From Paenibacillus sp. SC116 (GTDB lineage: Bacteria > Bacillota > Bacilli > Paenibacillales > Paenibacillaceae), in the NCBI RefSeq assembly GCF_024733555.1, contig NZ_JANIOF010000001.1, forward strand, positions 620,001-684,000: DNA of 64,000 bases. The letters run 5' to 3'. The number at the start of each line of letters is the position of its first letter. Position 1 is the first letter of the stretch. Below the pieces are notes generated by a model. It was not told the origin of the DNA, searched no databases, and saw only the letters and a program-made list of their open reading frames with translations. Below are positions 15,457 through 23,355 of the stretch, piece by piece. A program made the position numbers and the translations under genes.

Positions 15457-15882
15457 ATGAGCTTGCGTAAAAAGGCACGGACAAGAATCTTTTTGTTGTT
15501 ACTTACACTAGTATGTATCGTTCCATTAACAACGGCGAGCGCATTGGGGGATCCGCCAGTGACTCCTCAGAGCGGGGATGGAAAGTGGAATTGGGTAGGT
15601 GAAGATCGGCTAACTAGATTAGGCCCCAATTTTTATGTAAGCAGTCCTACTGTGAATTCTACTGGGGGAGATTTCAGAGTTTGTTCGACAGCGAACGATT
15701 ACTATACTTTATATGAAGCTGATTCTGTGCCTAATCCTCCTGATTTAGTATGGACTGAAAAAACGGGTAGCGACGGTTGTGCGGTTTGGCGAAAAATCGG
15801 TAGATTTGTGGACGGAGACAACAGGAAAGCTGAATTTTATATCATTGGCTCTAAGCCGGCATACGTATGGTTTTATGATTGA
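15457..15882 (+). CDS. Small exported protein, unknown family
   Basis: 141 residues; ATG after TTTAGGAGGACAG. The signal peptide is residues 1-30: basic MSLRKKARTR, hydrophobic IFLLLLTLVCIVPLTT, then ASALG. The mature part is about 110 residues, rich in aromatic residues (WNWVGEDRL, NFYVSS, YYTLYEAD, YVWFYD). It has just two Cys (VCSTAND and DGCAVW) that could form a disulfide outside the cell. No domain recognised. It stands alone, between a terminator and an intergenic gap. Confidence 0.65.
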   Translation: MSLRKKARTRIFLLLLTLVCIVPLTTASALGDPPVTPQSGDGKWNWVGEDRLTRLGPNFYVSSPTVNSTGGDFRVCSTANDYYTLYEADSVPNPPDLVWTEKTGSDGCAVWRKIGRFVDGDNRKAEFYIIGSKPAYVWFYD

Positions 15883-16083
15883 TCTGGAAACACATTATAA
15901 TAATTAATCATATTAATTAAAACGTCATAAAAATCCTCAAAGGATGAAAAAGCATGAGATACACCTCTTATAATACCTATTGGAAGAGACTCTGGGCTTA
16001 GCCAATGAACATTATAGGGGGTGTATAATGTGACACATCGTATAACAATCGGTTAGAGAACATGAACACATATAGATAGCAAT
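15883..16083. other. Intergenic region with an inverted repeat
   Basis: No gene is supported. ACATTATA (16009-16016) and TATAATGT (16024-16031) form an 8-bp dyad around GGGGGTG. It could be an operator or a small hairpin; the target is unknown. Confidence 0.4.
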
Positions 16084-16106
16084 CCGCGCCCAGCGCGGTT
16101 TTTTTA
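16084..16106 (+). terminator. Intrinsic terminator
   Basis: CCGCGC (16084-16089) and GCGCGG (16093-16098) with a 3-base loop, followed by TTTTTTTATTTT. It separates the exported-protein unit from the SUFU array. Confidence 0.8.
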
Positions 16107-16250
16107 TTTTAACGATATAAATGTTAAACACATTATAAAAGTGCAAAGACTTTAAAAATATTGAATAGATCGGACTTTTCCCCTCGAATATAGACAGTAT
16201 GGTATGATGAATGAGATGGAAATTAGAGGAATATAAAAGGAGAGGCTAAC

Positions 16251-16970
16251 ATGTCGAAATCTACGGAATATTCGGAGTCTGGGAATTTGATCTATCGCTA
16301 TAGCGATAGACAAAATGAATGGCGGCGTCCAGTGCACGGGGAAGAAGAATGGATCGAGCAAATCGAAGACCACGTGCGCCTGCATATCGGGGAAGTCGAG
16401 TCCGTTTTTCACGAAATTCTATCGGATGTCGTTCATATTGACGTCCATGTCATAAAACCGACTCCCGAACGCAATTATTATACTTTGTTCACAACGGGCA
16501 TGAGCTTTCTCCCCATGAATACGCCAGAAGATGCGGAAGACTTCGAATACGCGGAATTGATGATCTGCTTGCCGCCGGATTGGCCGCTCTCGCAAGAAGA
16601 TTTGCAAAATCCGGACTACTATTGGCCTATTAAATGGCTGAAAATGTTGGCCCGCTTTCCCCATGACTACGACACTTGGCTAGGCTGGGAGCATACGATG
16701 CCTAATGGAGATCCCGCCGAGCCGCTATCGCAACAAACAGAAATGAGTGGAATCATTTTGTTGCCCCCCCTTGAAGTAGATGAAGATTTTCTATCACTAG
16801 AAATGGAGGATGGGCGGACCGTACACTTCTATTCCATTATCCCTCTCTATTCAGAAGAAATGGACCTCAAGTTGAAGTACGGTAGCGACCCGCTGCTGGA
16901 TAAATTCGAAGAATACGGCATTAACGAGATTATCGATTTGAACCGGCACAATACGTGCAAAGCTGACTAG
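16251..16970 (+). CDS. Suppressor-of-fused (SUFU) domain protein
   Basis: 239 residues; ATG preceded by AAAAGGAGAGGC. SUFU-domain hallmarks are an IHVDVHVI-like strand (HIDVHVIKPTPERNYYTLFT), then TGMSFLPMNTPEDAEDFEYA and ELMICLPPDWPL, and a W/D-rich middle (WPIKWLKMLARFPHDYDTWL). LYSEEMDLKLKYGSDPLLDK precedes the end. In bacteria this family is known mainly as immunity proteins of polymorphic-toxin systems and in predicted effector loci (family knowledge). A second, divergent SUFU protein lies two genes on, and no toxin is present in the window, so this may be an orphan immunity array. Confidence 0.8.
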   Translation: MSKSTEYSESGNLIYRYSDRQNEWRRPVHGEEEWIEQIEDHVRLHIGEVESVFHEILSDVVHIDVHVIKPTPERNYYTLFTTGMSFLPMNTPEDAEDFEYAELMICLPPDWPLSQEDLQNPDYYWPIKWLKMLARFPHDYDTWLGWEHTMPNGDPAEPLSQQTEMSGIILLPPLEVDEDFLSLEMEDGRTVHFYSIIPLYSEEMDLKLKYGSDPLLDKFEEYGINEIIDLNRHNTCKAD

Positions 16971-17071
16971 AAGTTTTGCAAAATAACAAGTGTGTTTCGA
17001 TCGAAGATGACGGAAGCGGGTGGAAAGAGTAAAGCAACCTGATAGTTCATGAATTAGCGTAGGAGGCAGAT

Positions 17072-17656
17072 ATGGTAGATGAAAGGCATCTTATTTATTT
17101 CAAAGAACTCCTAGAAGGGAATGCTGAACTTTCTTTTCGGGCATATTTTTCAAATCATGAAGATTCTTTGCGTAAGCAATTTTCTCCGGCAAGATTTGCA
17201 AGACTAAAGTTTAAATCAATGGATGAAATAATAAAGATTCTTGACGAAGAAAAAGTATCCTACATCATTAATGTTCAGGCTGTTAGAAACGAGAAATATT
17301 TGGCGACATTTCATCCGGATGTATTGAATGAAAAAGGCAGGCTCAAGGAAGGATTCAAAGACACCCTATTTAATGGGACTGCTCACGATTTTAAAACTAA
17401 GGGGGAAAATGTAGCAGTACTTACCCTCCATACATTTATCGAATTCCCTAAAAACATCAATAATAAAAAGAATATAGAAAAGCTCGAAGATATCGAATAT
17501 TTCGCCGAAACAGAATTATGGCTAGGAGATAGAAATCTTGGCCTCTTTTTACTGAAGGTGCTAGCATCTATTGAGTGTCAGTTCTCCGATGTAGATGATA
17601 TTGTCCGTAGAGCAAAAGAAACTGTCACTAAGCACCAATCATTGAATGGAAACTAA
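17072..17656 (+). CDS. Unknown 194-residue cytoplasmic protein
   Basis: ATG after GTAGGAGGCAG. No signal peptide or membrane segment. It is basic/acidic mixed alpha-beta (SMDEIIKILDEEKVSYIINV, LKEGFKDTLFNGTAHDFKTK, then AVLTLHTFIEFPKN). Not recognised. It sits between two SUFU-domain genes in the same orientation with short gaps, so it may be another immunity-type protein of the array; that is inference from position only. Confidence 0.6.
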   Translation: MVDERHLIYFKELLEGNAELSFRAYFSNHEDSLRKQFSPARFARLKFKSMDEIIKILDEEKVSYIINVQAVRNEKYLATFHPDVLNEKGRLKEGFKDTLFNGTAHDFKTKGENVAVLTLHTFIEFPKNINNKKNIEKLEDIEYFAETELWLGDRNLGLFLLKVLASIECQFSDVDDIVRRAKETVTKHQSLNGN

Positions 17657-17712
17657 CTAACACCAGAACCAAAATTTAACCAAGAAAAGAAATAAAGCAA
17701 AAGGTGATGGCT

Positions 17713-18324
17713 GTGCAAATTAATAGAGAGTTAAGCCAAGAAAAGATTCTGAACTTCGACATCAGAAGAACAACTATTCTTCATTTATATATGAAAGAAT
17801 GGGCTATGCCGGAGTATAGGGTCATAATGACAAAACCGGAGAATGGCATATATATTGAGATATATTATTTCCCATCCATTAATGATCAAACTCCTGCAAG
17901 ATTCGCAACAGTCGGCCTATCTAATTCCATTCGAAAAAGTGGAACACCCACTGAGACTGAATGGATGTTAGCTATAACCCCCGATTTGGGACAAGAAAGC
18001 ATGGATCGCATATTCTCCTATTTCTGCGACCTAATTGCCCATCATATTGAACATATAAAATCTTCCGAAGTACCACGAGTAATGACTGAGAGCGCACTCG
18101 CACCAGAGAATTGGACTACGAAAGCCCTTTTGATTGATGAACTAAGGGGCGAAAGTGAGGATTTAGAAGAAATAAAAATAGGTGAAGAAATCATTAGTGT
18201 CCTATGGGTAATACCAATTACTCATAATGAAGCAAGTATTATTTTACAAGAGGGCATAGATGCTTTTGATGCATACATAGAAAACCTTCACTATTCAATA
18301 ATAGATCCCACTCGTCCTTATTAA
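17713..18324 (+). CDS. SUFU-domain protein, second copy (divergent)
   Basis: The GTG start at 17713 is preferred because AAAGGTGATGG ends about 5 bases before it; GTG 17704 and ATG 17707 lie inside that ribosome site. 203 residues. The C-terminal half has the typical bacterial SUFU ending: LLIDELRGESEDLEEIKIGE and then a strand IISVLWVIPITHNEASIILQ, followed by EGIDAFDAYIENL and IDPTRPY. The middle EWMLAITPDLGQESMDRIF also fits. It is only distantly similar to the SUFU protein at 16251, so this is not a recent duplication. The role is presumably the same kind of binding or immunity. Confidence 0.75.
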   Translation: MQINRELSQEKILNFDIRRTTILHLYMKEWAMPEYRVIMTKPENGIYIEIYYFPSINDQTPARFATVGLSNSIRKSGTPTETEWMLAITPDLGQESMDRIFSYFCDLIAHHIEHIKSSEVPRVMTESALAPENWTTKALLIDELRGESEDLEEIKIGEEIISVLWVIPITHNEASIILQEGIDAFDAYIENLHYSIIDPTRPY

Positions 18325-18358
18325 TTAGCAGTACACTGAGGAAAATAAGCTGAAGAGG

Positions 18359-19246
18359 ATGGTGCACACTGTGAACAACAACATTACAGAAATCAATAGC
18401 CTAGAGAATTGGCAAAATGCTTCTTCTAAACGACGCGAAGATATTTGCAATTCGATACTAAATAAATTACCTGAAAGATTCAAACTTGCTAAACCATATG
18501 TTTTTAAAAACCCCCATAATGGTAATGAAATAGAAATACCATGTTTTTATGATGAGCTTTACGAAACACCTTTGAATTTAGTGTTTGGGGGAGACTTTAT
18601 TTATGGTGCATCCGCTCAACATATGGAGAGCATCAGAAATATTTGCACCCCTAACGACTGGTCAATGATTTCTCAACTTATCCATCAATCTAAGGGTGAT
18701 GAACATACTCGAATAGCCCCGTTCCTAATGAGCCGTTTCCCTGTTTACGAGTGGGTGCTGGAGGAGAATATCAATCTATCAAATGAGGAAGAAAGGCCTG
18801 ATTTCTATAGCGAAGATGGCCCTTTCCCTACCTATGTTAACTTACAAGAAGCCGCATCTTTTTTAGAAAAAACCGGGTATAGAATGCCAAGGGATTGCGA
18901 GTGGGAATATGTCTCCAAGGAATTAAAGAATAATGTATTCATTTGTGGAGATGAAATTCCATCACGAGATTTATCCGATGACATTTGCCTTACACAGTTT
19001 GGTGATAGCAGGCTTAATAAGGCCGCTTCCAATATATTCGGCATAGCAGGTCTCGCCATCGCGGCATACACCCGCATTGGAGGAGTGAAGAACGAGATAA
19101 TCGTTCGTGGAGGTGCTGCGGGATTTTACCCGTTTCAACACCCTTCGCAATGGGCTATGCTATTGACTGAACTGCAATTACCTCTAAAAAATATGCCTGG
19201 ACAGTTAGCAGGCTTGCGGCTATGTCTCGACATACCAGAAATATAA
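18359..19246 (+). CDS. Formylglycine-generating-enzyme-like (SUMF1/EgtB/PvdO fold) protein
   Basis: Up to 295 residues; the ATG at 18359 overlaps its own GAAGAGG site, so the GTG at 18371 may be the true start. SUMF1-type signatures are FPTYVNLQEAASFLEKTGYR and MPRDCEWEYVSKEL (the common RLPTEAEWEYA block), then IIVRGGAAGFYPF and a final AGLRLCLDIP (the usual GFRLV ending). The conserved catalytic Cys pair of true formylglycine-generating enzymes is not apparent. The N-terminal 70 residues are not family-like. The oxidase or scaffold role is uncertain. It lies between the SUFU gene and a methyltransferase in the same direction. Confidence 0.7.
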   Translation: MVHTVNNNITEINSLENWQNASSKRREDICNSILNKLPERFKLAKPYVFKNPHNGNEIEIPCFYDELYETPLNLVFGGDFIYGASAQHMESIRNICTPNDWSMISQLIHQSKGDEHTRIAPFLMSRFPVYEWVLEENINLSNEEERPDFYSEDGPFPTYVNLQEAASFLEKTGYRMPRDCEWEYVSKELKNNVFICGDEIPSRDLSDDICLTQFGDSRLNKAASNIFGIAGLAIAAYTRIGGVKNEIIVRGGAAGFYPFQHPSQWAMLLTELQLPLKNMPGQLAGLRLCLDIPEI

Positions 19247-19293
19247 ACAGTGTTCCTGCTGAGTCGAAGTATTTTATGAGATGGGGAATGGTG

Positions 19294-20034
19294 ATGATTG
19301 AACATAACAATCTTGAAGAATATCAAGATCCGGTCCATTACGATCTTGAATTTGACGGTGAAATGGACAAATATCAGTTCTATCTTGAGCTTGCTAGATC
19401 GAATCCTGGTGAAGTATTAGAACTCGCTTGTGGTACAGGCTTAACAACGATACCCCTGTCGAAGGCCGGCATTACAATGACCGGTGTAGATATCTCTTCA
19501 GAGATGCTCGCATATGCACGGTTAAAGGCGGAAGGGTTGACTGTTACTTTTATGGAAGGCGATGCCCGTACCTTCGAATCAGACAAGCGATTTTCGATGA
19601 TTTATTTGACTGGTAATGCATTTCAGGCATTTTTAAGTGATCAAGATCAAATCGATTTGCTTACGACTGTTCATAAACATTTACAACCCGATGGAATCTT
19701 TGCATTTGAGACTCGTAATCCGGAGGGAACGGATTTATCCGATCAAGAGGAGGCAGAATGGGGATCATTTATTGATAAGGATGGGAATAACGTCAAGGTA
19801 TCAGGCACACAATGTTACGATACGAGCCAGCACATCATGCATTGGGTCACGATGCGTGATTGGGGGTATAAGCGAACGACTTCCCGAATAGCTTGTCGGT
19901 TCACAGATCAGAATACGCTGCATTCTTTATTAACCCGTCTCGGCTTTCGTGTCGAACATCAATATGCTGACTGGGATAAAACGCCGTTCTCTCCGTTATC
20001 TTCATCTATCATTAGCGTTTGTAGGAAAGGTTAG
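19294..20034 (+). CDS. Class I SAM-dependent methyltransferase
   Basis: ATG 19294 (MIEHNNLEEYQDPVHYDLEF) is chosen for GGGGA 6 bases upstream; the frame extends back into the preceding gene. 246 residues. Motif I is VLELACGTGLTTIPL, the acidic loop is GVDISSEMLAYAR, motif II region is FMEGDARTF, and motif III is HLQPDGIFAFETRNPEG. The fold is a Methyltransf_25-like small-molecule enzyme; the substrate cannot be read from sequence. It is the last gene before the purT leader. Confidence 0.88.
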   Translation: MIEHNNLEEYQDPVHYDLEFDGEMDKYQFYLELARSNPGEVLELACGTGLTTIPLSKAGITMTGVDISSEMLAYARLKAEGLTVTFMEGDARTFESDKRFSMIYLTGNAFQAFLSDQDQIDLLTTVHKHLQPDGIFAFETRNPEGTDLSDQEEAEWGSFIDKDGNNVKVSGTQCYDTSQHIMHWVTMRDWGYKRTTSRIACRFTDQNTLHSLLTRLGFRVEHQYADWDKTPFSPLSSSIISVCRKG

Positions 20035-20119
20035 GAGAGACGTAATATATTGCAATGAAAAATTGGAAATAGTTGCATTCCAGAAAGAAGTTCAGTATGA
20101 TTTAACTGATAATGAATAG

Positions 20120-20232
20120 GTTTATGTGTGACTGGCGTAGCATGGGGGACCATGAGGGAGCACATAGATGACAACGGCCGTACGCCTGGGCAGAGGTAAG
20201 GGAGTGTATTTCCCTTGCCTCTTTCTTGTTTT
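20120..20232 (+). ncRNA. ZTP (pfl) riboswitch with terminator expression platform, purT leader
   Basis: The hallmarks are GTGACTGGCG at about 20128-20137, then GGGGGACC and GGGAGC, and the pseudoknot strand GCCGTACGCCTGGGCA near 20177-20192. This block is the conserved core of the pfl/ZTP aptamer, which senses ZTP/ZMP (AICAR phosphates) and typically precedes purH, purT, glyA or folD. A stem GAGGTAAGGGA (20193-20203) with TCCCTTGCCTC (20211-20221) and a T-run follows and would be the ligand-disrupted terminator. The purT start is 50 bases further. Confidence 0.8.
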
Positions 20233-20234
20233 TT
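20193..20234 (+). terminator. Riboswitch-controlled terminator upstream of purT
   Basis: An 11-bp stem (20193-20203 with 20211-20221), a 7-base loop, then TTTCTTGTTTTTTT. Its 5' arm directly abuts the end of the ZTP aptamer pseudoknot strand, as expected for an expression platform. It also closes the methyltransferase unit. Confidence 0.75.
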
Positions 20235-20282
20235 TGTGACATTACTGATCTATTAATCTATGAAAAGGGGAATAAAACAACG

Positions 20283-21443
20283 ATGCTGAACACAAAAAAG
20301 CTGTTATTGTTGGGCTCGGGAGAACTGGGCAAGGAAGTAATCATCGAGGCTCAACGCTTAGGAATCGACACGGTGGCAATTGACAGCTATGAGCATGCAC
20401 CGGCTATGCAGGTTGCACACCGCCGTTACGTGGTCGATATGCTGGATGGGGAAAAGCTGCGGAGCGTGATCGAGCTGGAGAAGCCGGATTTGATTGTACC
20501 TGAAATTGAGGCTTTGGCTACGTCAGAGCTGGTGAAGCTCGAAGATGAGGGATATCGCGTAATACCGACCGCCAGAGCTGCGAAGCTGACCATGGACCGC
20601 GAGGGGATTCGCAGACTAGCCTCTGAGAAGCTGGGCTTGCCTACGGCAGGCTACCGATTCGCAGATACATACGAGGAATTTGTGGATGCGGTGCAACACA
20701 TGGGCTATCCGTGTGTGATTAAGCCATTGATGAGCTCCTCCGGCAAAGGGCAAAGTGTCTGCCGCGGCGAGCATGATATTGAAGGTTGCTGGCAAACTGC
20801 CATGGAAGGCGGACGTGTGCAAAACGGCCGGGTCATCATTGAAGAGTTCATTACCTTCCAGTCCGAGATTACGCTGCTGACGGTTCGTTCAGTGAACGAA
20901 ACAAGCTTCTGCCCGCCCATCGGGCACATTCAGGAGGACGGAGATTATATCGAGTCGTGGCAGCCACATTATATGACCGAACAGCAGCTAGAGGAAGCGA
21001 AGTCGATTGCTCAGGCTATCACAGATGAGCTCGGGGGCTATGGGTTGTTTGGTGTTGAACTGTTCCTGACGGCGGACAAAGTGTACTTCAGTGAAGTTTC
21101 GCCACGTCCGCATGATACCGGATTAGTCACCCTCGTCACCCAGAATCTGTCTGAGTTTGCGCTGCATGTCCGAGCTATCCTCGGATATCCGATTCCGGAG
21201 ATTGAATTGATAACACCAGGAGCCAGCCGACCGTTGAAAGCGCCGCAAGCGCTGGAGGATTATAGGATTACAGGCGTTGAGCATGCTTTGGCCGTTCCGA
21301 GCACACAGCTGCGCATCTTTGGCAAGCCGGTAACTAAAGTAGGTAGAAGGATGGCGGTCGCCCTATCTGGAGCGGACACTGTGGAAACCGCACGTCAGCG
21401 CGCAAAGTTGGCACTGGATCAGCTGCAGGTGGAAAAAGCTTAA
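20283..21443 (+). CDS. purT: Formate-dependent phosphoribosylglycinamide formyltransferase PurT
   Basis: 386 residues from ATG 20283, preceded by AAAAGGGGAATAAAA. It is an ATP-grasp enzyme that uses formate and ATP to formylate GAR in purine synthesis, an alternative to folate-dependent PurN. N-terminal [20 protein letters not shown] is the PurT/PurK GAR-binding Rossmann-like start; [19 protein letters not shown] is the ATP-grasp lysine loop; [20 protein letters not shown] carries the Mg-binding E/N region and the family signature. Length matches E. coli PurT (392). Expression is predicted to rise when ZTP or ZMP accumulates, through the leader riboswitch. Confidence 0.95.
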   Translation: MLNTKKLLLLGSGELGKEVIIEAQRLGIDTVAIDSYEHAPAMQVAHRRYVVDMLDGEKLRSVIELEKPDLIVPEIEALATSELVKLEDEGYRVIPTARAAKLTMDREGIRRLASEKLGLPTAGYRFADTYEEFVDAVQHMGYPCVIKPLMSSSGKGQSVCRGEHDIEGCWQTAMEGGRVQNGRVIIEEFITFQSEITLLTVRSVNETSFCPPIGHIQEDGDYIESWQPHYMTEQQLEEAKSIAQAITDELGGYGLFGVELFLTADKVYFSEVSPRPHDTGLVTLVTQNLSEFALHVRAILGYPIPEIELITPGASRPLKAPQALEDYRITGVEHALAVPSTQLRIFGKPVTKVGRRMAVALSGADTVETARQRAKLALDQLQVEKA

Positions 21444-21472
21444 TTCAAGTAGTTTAACAAACGTATCAAATA

Positions 21473-21525
21473 AAGAGATGGCGGTGTTTAGGATATTGAT
21501 CCTTGCACCGTCATTTCTTGTTACT
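21473..21525 (+). terminator. Terminator after purT
   Basis: An imperfect 14-bp stem, AAGAGATGGCGGTG (21473-21486) with CACCGTCATTTCTT (21506-21519), with inner AGGAT/ATCCT pairing. It lies 30 bases after the purT stop. Confidence 0.65.
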
Positions 21526-21648
21526 GGGACCGTTTATGTATTCTTCGAGTCCCTCCATTACTCTTTCAGCAATGAGGTTTCTTTCTAATTCCGCAATCAC
21601 ACACATCATTTGGAACATGGCTTTACTGTAGGGGTTCGTCAAATATCT
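21510..21648 (-). pseudogene. Serine recombinase (resolvase/invertase) fragment
   Basis: Read on the minus strand, one frame gives TNPYSKAMFQMMCVIAELER, then NLIAERVMEGLEEY, and ends INGPSNKK before a stop at 21510-21512. The AELERxLIxERVxxGL pattern is diagnostic of the small serine recombinases at the end of the catalytic domain. Only about 45 residues remain and both the catalytic N-terminus and the DNA-binding tail are missing. A remnant of a transposon or integrated element. Confidence 0.6.
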
Positions 21649-21679
21649 ATTTTATTTTTTTTATAATAAGCCCTTTACA

Positions 21680-21699
21680 TACTATAGGGGGGTAGGGTA
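21680..21699. promoter_or_regulatory. CsoR/FrmR-type operator
   Basis: TACTATAGGGGGGTAGGGTA. Its reverse complement begins TACCCTAC, continues with a C-tract and ends TATAGTA. This resembles the known copZA operator form (TACCCTAC, a G-tract, then TATGGTA). Such sites bind CsoR-type repressors sensing Cu(I) or, in FrmR/CstR kin, formaldehyde or persulfide. No csoR-like gene lies in the window. It is 30 bases before the small ORF at 21729 and 206 bases before the flavoprotein gene. Confidence 0.45.
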
Positions 21700-21728
21700 T
21701 ATTAATGTAAAATTAAGGAGGTGAGGCA

Positions 21729-21788
21729 ATGTCGATGATTTCAGAAAATCTTAATCAAATCGTTGAAATCGATCCATGCAGCTCATAA
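21729..21788 (+). CDS. Short ORF behind the CsoR-like operator, possibly frameshifted
   Basis: A strong site TTAAGGAGGTGAGGCA precedes ATG 21729. The frame MSMISENLNQIVEIDPCSS stops at 21788. A second frame carries on directly as HKTVQDKATIQIKQGIPKQQ and then D before a stop at about 21850, so this may be a broken small gene of about 40 residues. No family recognised; it may be a leader peptide for the flavoprotein gene. Confidence 0.4.
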   Translation: MSMISENLNQIVEIDPCSS

Positions 21789-21905
21789 GACGGTGCAAGA
21801 TAAAGCCACCATTCAGATAAAGCAAGGAATACCCAAACAACAAGATTAAATCAAATCCAAGCCATGTGTACCATAAAAAATTCAAGAAGGGGAAAGGAAT
21901 GAAAC

Positions 21906-23321
21906 ATGATGAGTTTAGAAGCTTTAAATGAACAAGTAAAAAGGGATCTTTCTTATCTTGCATTTGGAGGAGAGGACTGGATATCCCCAACCCATCATCC
22001 TGAGGGACATGTCTACGATACAGTTATTATAGGAGGCGGCCAGTGTGGCTTAGGTGTGGCCTTTGGGCTTTTGCGTGAAAGAATATCTAATATCCTTATC
22101 ATCGACGAAAACGTTGAAGGATATGAAGGGCCATGGGTAACTTACGCTCGTATGATGACATTGCGTACGCTTAAACATTTGACATCCATTGATCTTGGAG
22201 TGCCTTCTCTGACTTTTCGCTCCTGGTGGGAAGCTCAATTTGGACCACAAAGTTGGGAGGACGTCGATAAGATTCCACGGAACGATTGGATGAACTATCT
22301 ACGTTGGTATCGAAAGGTTCTTCATTTACCTGTTGTTAATGAGGTAAAGATGAAGCTTATTGAGCCTACAGGGGAAGATGTTTATCGACTGCATATTGAA
22401 GGAGCAGGAGCATCTTCTAATACATTACTGGCCCGCAAGGTTATCTTAGCTACTGGTATTCAAGGCGGAGGGGAGTGGCATGTACCATCTATGATTTCCG
22501 AAACATTACCTCGTCACCTCTATGCACACACCTCAGAAGACATTGACTTTAAGGCCCTAAAAGGTAAGAAGGTGGCCATTTTAGGCGGTGGGGCCTCAGC
22601 TTTTGATAATGCCAATTTTGCATTATCTGAAGATGTGGATTCGGCTCATGTGTTTGTTCGCCGTACGGAGATGCCACGCATTAACCCAATTCGAAAAATG
22701 GGGTTGTCTGGTCTAATTGATCGTTTTCATGTTCTATCTGATGCTGATAAATATTCCGTTATGGACCATTACTTTAAGCATCAACCTCCTACAAATGACA
22801 CATTTGAACGTGCAGCTTCACATCCCGGTTTTGCATTACACTTAGGTGCACCATGGCTTGCCGTACAGCATGAAGTTGAGAAGGCTGTTGTCACTACTCC
22901 ACAAGGTGATTTCACTTTTGATTTTCTAATCATCTCCACTGGTCTTGCGACTGATCATTCTTTACGTCCAGAGCTTAAGCTGTTCGAACACCATATTGCA
23001 CGTTGGGGCGACTATTATCATGCACCTGATGAGATCGCCAACCATAGGCTTGATGCGTATCCTTACCTTGGCCCTGGCTTTACTTTCACATGCCGGGACA
23101 AAAAGGATACAAAGCTTCTTCATGGGCTCTTTGCTTTTAACTATTCCGCTTTAGTTAGCTGTGGTATCTCATCCTCTTCGCTTCCTGGAATGAGATATGG
23201 GATACCTAGACTCGTTTCAGCTGTGGCAGACCAGCTGTTCTCTGATAATCGTGAGGAGATTCTTAAAAACTTCTATTCTTATAATGAAGCCGAATTTGTA
23301 GGAGAATGGACAAAGACTTAA
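21906..23321 (+). CDS. FAD/NAD(P)-binding flavoprotein monooxygenase-like protein
   Basis: 471 residues; ATG after GGGGAAAGGAATGAAAC. The FAD site is YDTVIIGGGQCGLGVAFGLL near residue 38; the second, NADPH-binding site is VAILGGGASAFDNANFAL near residue 228. FLIISTGLATD sits where flavin monooxygenases have their ATG-type motif. This two-nucleotide layout is shared by flavin-containing and N-hydroxylating monooxygenases; there is no strict FxGxxxHxxxY/F motif, so a subfamily cannot be fixed. It is followed by an EamA exporter 34 bases later, probably one operon. Likely oxidises a small metabolite or xenobiotic. Confidence 0.75.
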   Translation: MMSLEALNEQVKRDLSYLAFGGEDWISPTHHPEGHVYDTVIIGGGQCGLGVAFGLLRERISNILIIDENVEGYEGPWVTYARMMTLRTLKHLTSIDLGVPSLTFRSWWEAQFGPQSWEDVDKIPRNDWMNYLRWYRKVLHLPVVNEVKMKLIEPTGEDVYRLHIEGAGASSNTLLARKVILATGIQGGGEWHVPSMISETLPRHLYAHTSEDIDFKALKGKKVAILGGGASAFDNANFALSEDVDSAHVFVRRTEMPRINPIRKMGLSGLIDRFHVLSDADKYSVMDHYFKHQPPTNDTFERAASHPGFALHLGAPWLAVQHEVEKAVVTTPQGDFTFDFLIISTGLATDHSLRPELKLFEHHIARWGDYYHAPDEIANHRLDAYPYLGPGFTFTCRDKKDTKLLHGLFAFNYSALVSCGISSSSLPGMRYGIPRLVSAVADQLFSDNREEILKNFYSYNEAEFVGEWTKT

Positions 23322-23355
23322 TTTATGATTCAACGATTGAAGGGAGGATAGACAA

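Noticed and set aside
21751-21990. Hydrophobic minus-strand ORF over the flavoprotein start
   Set aside because: It overlaps the flavoprotein N-terminus and the upstream ribosome site, has no ribosome site of its own and no family resemblance.
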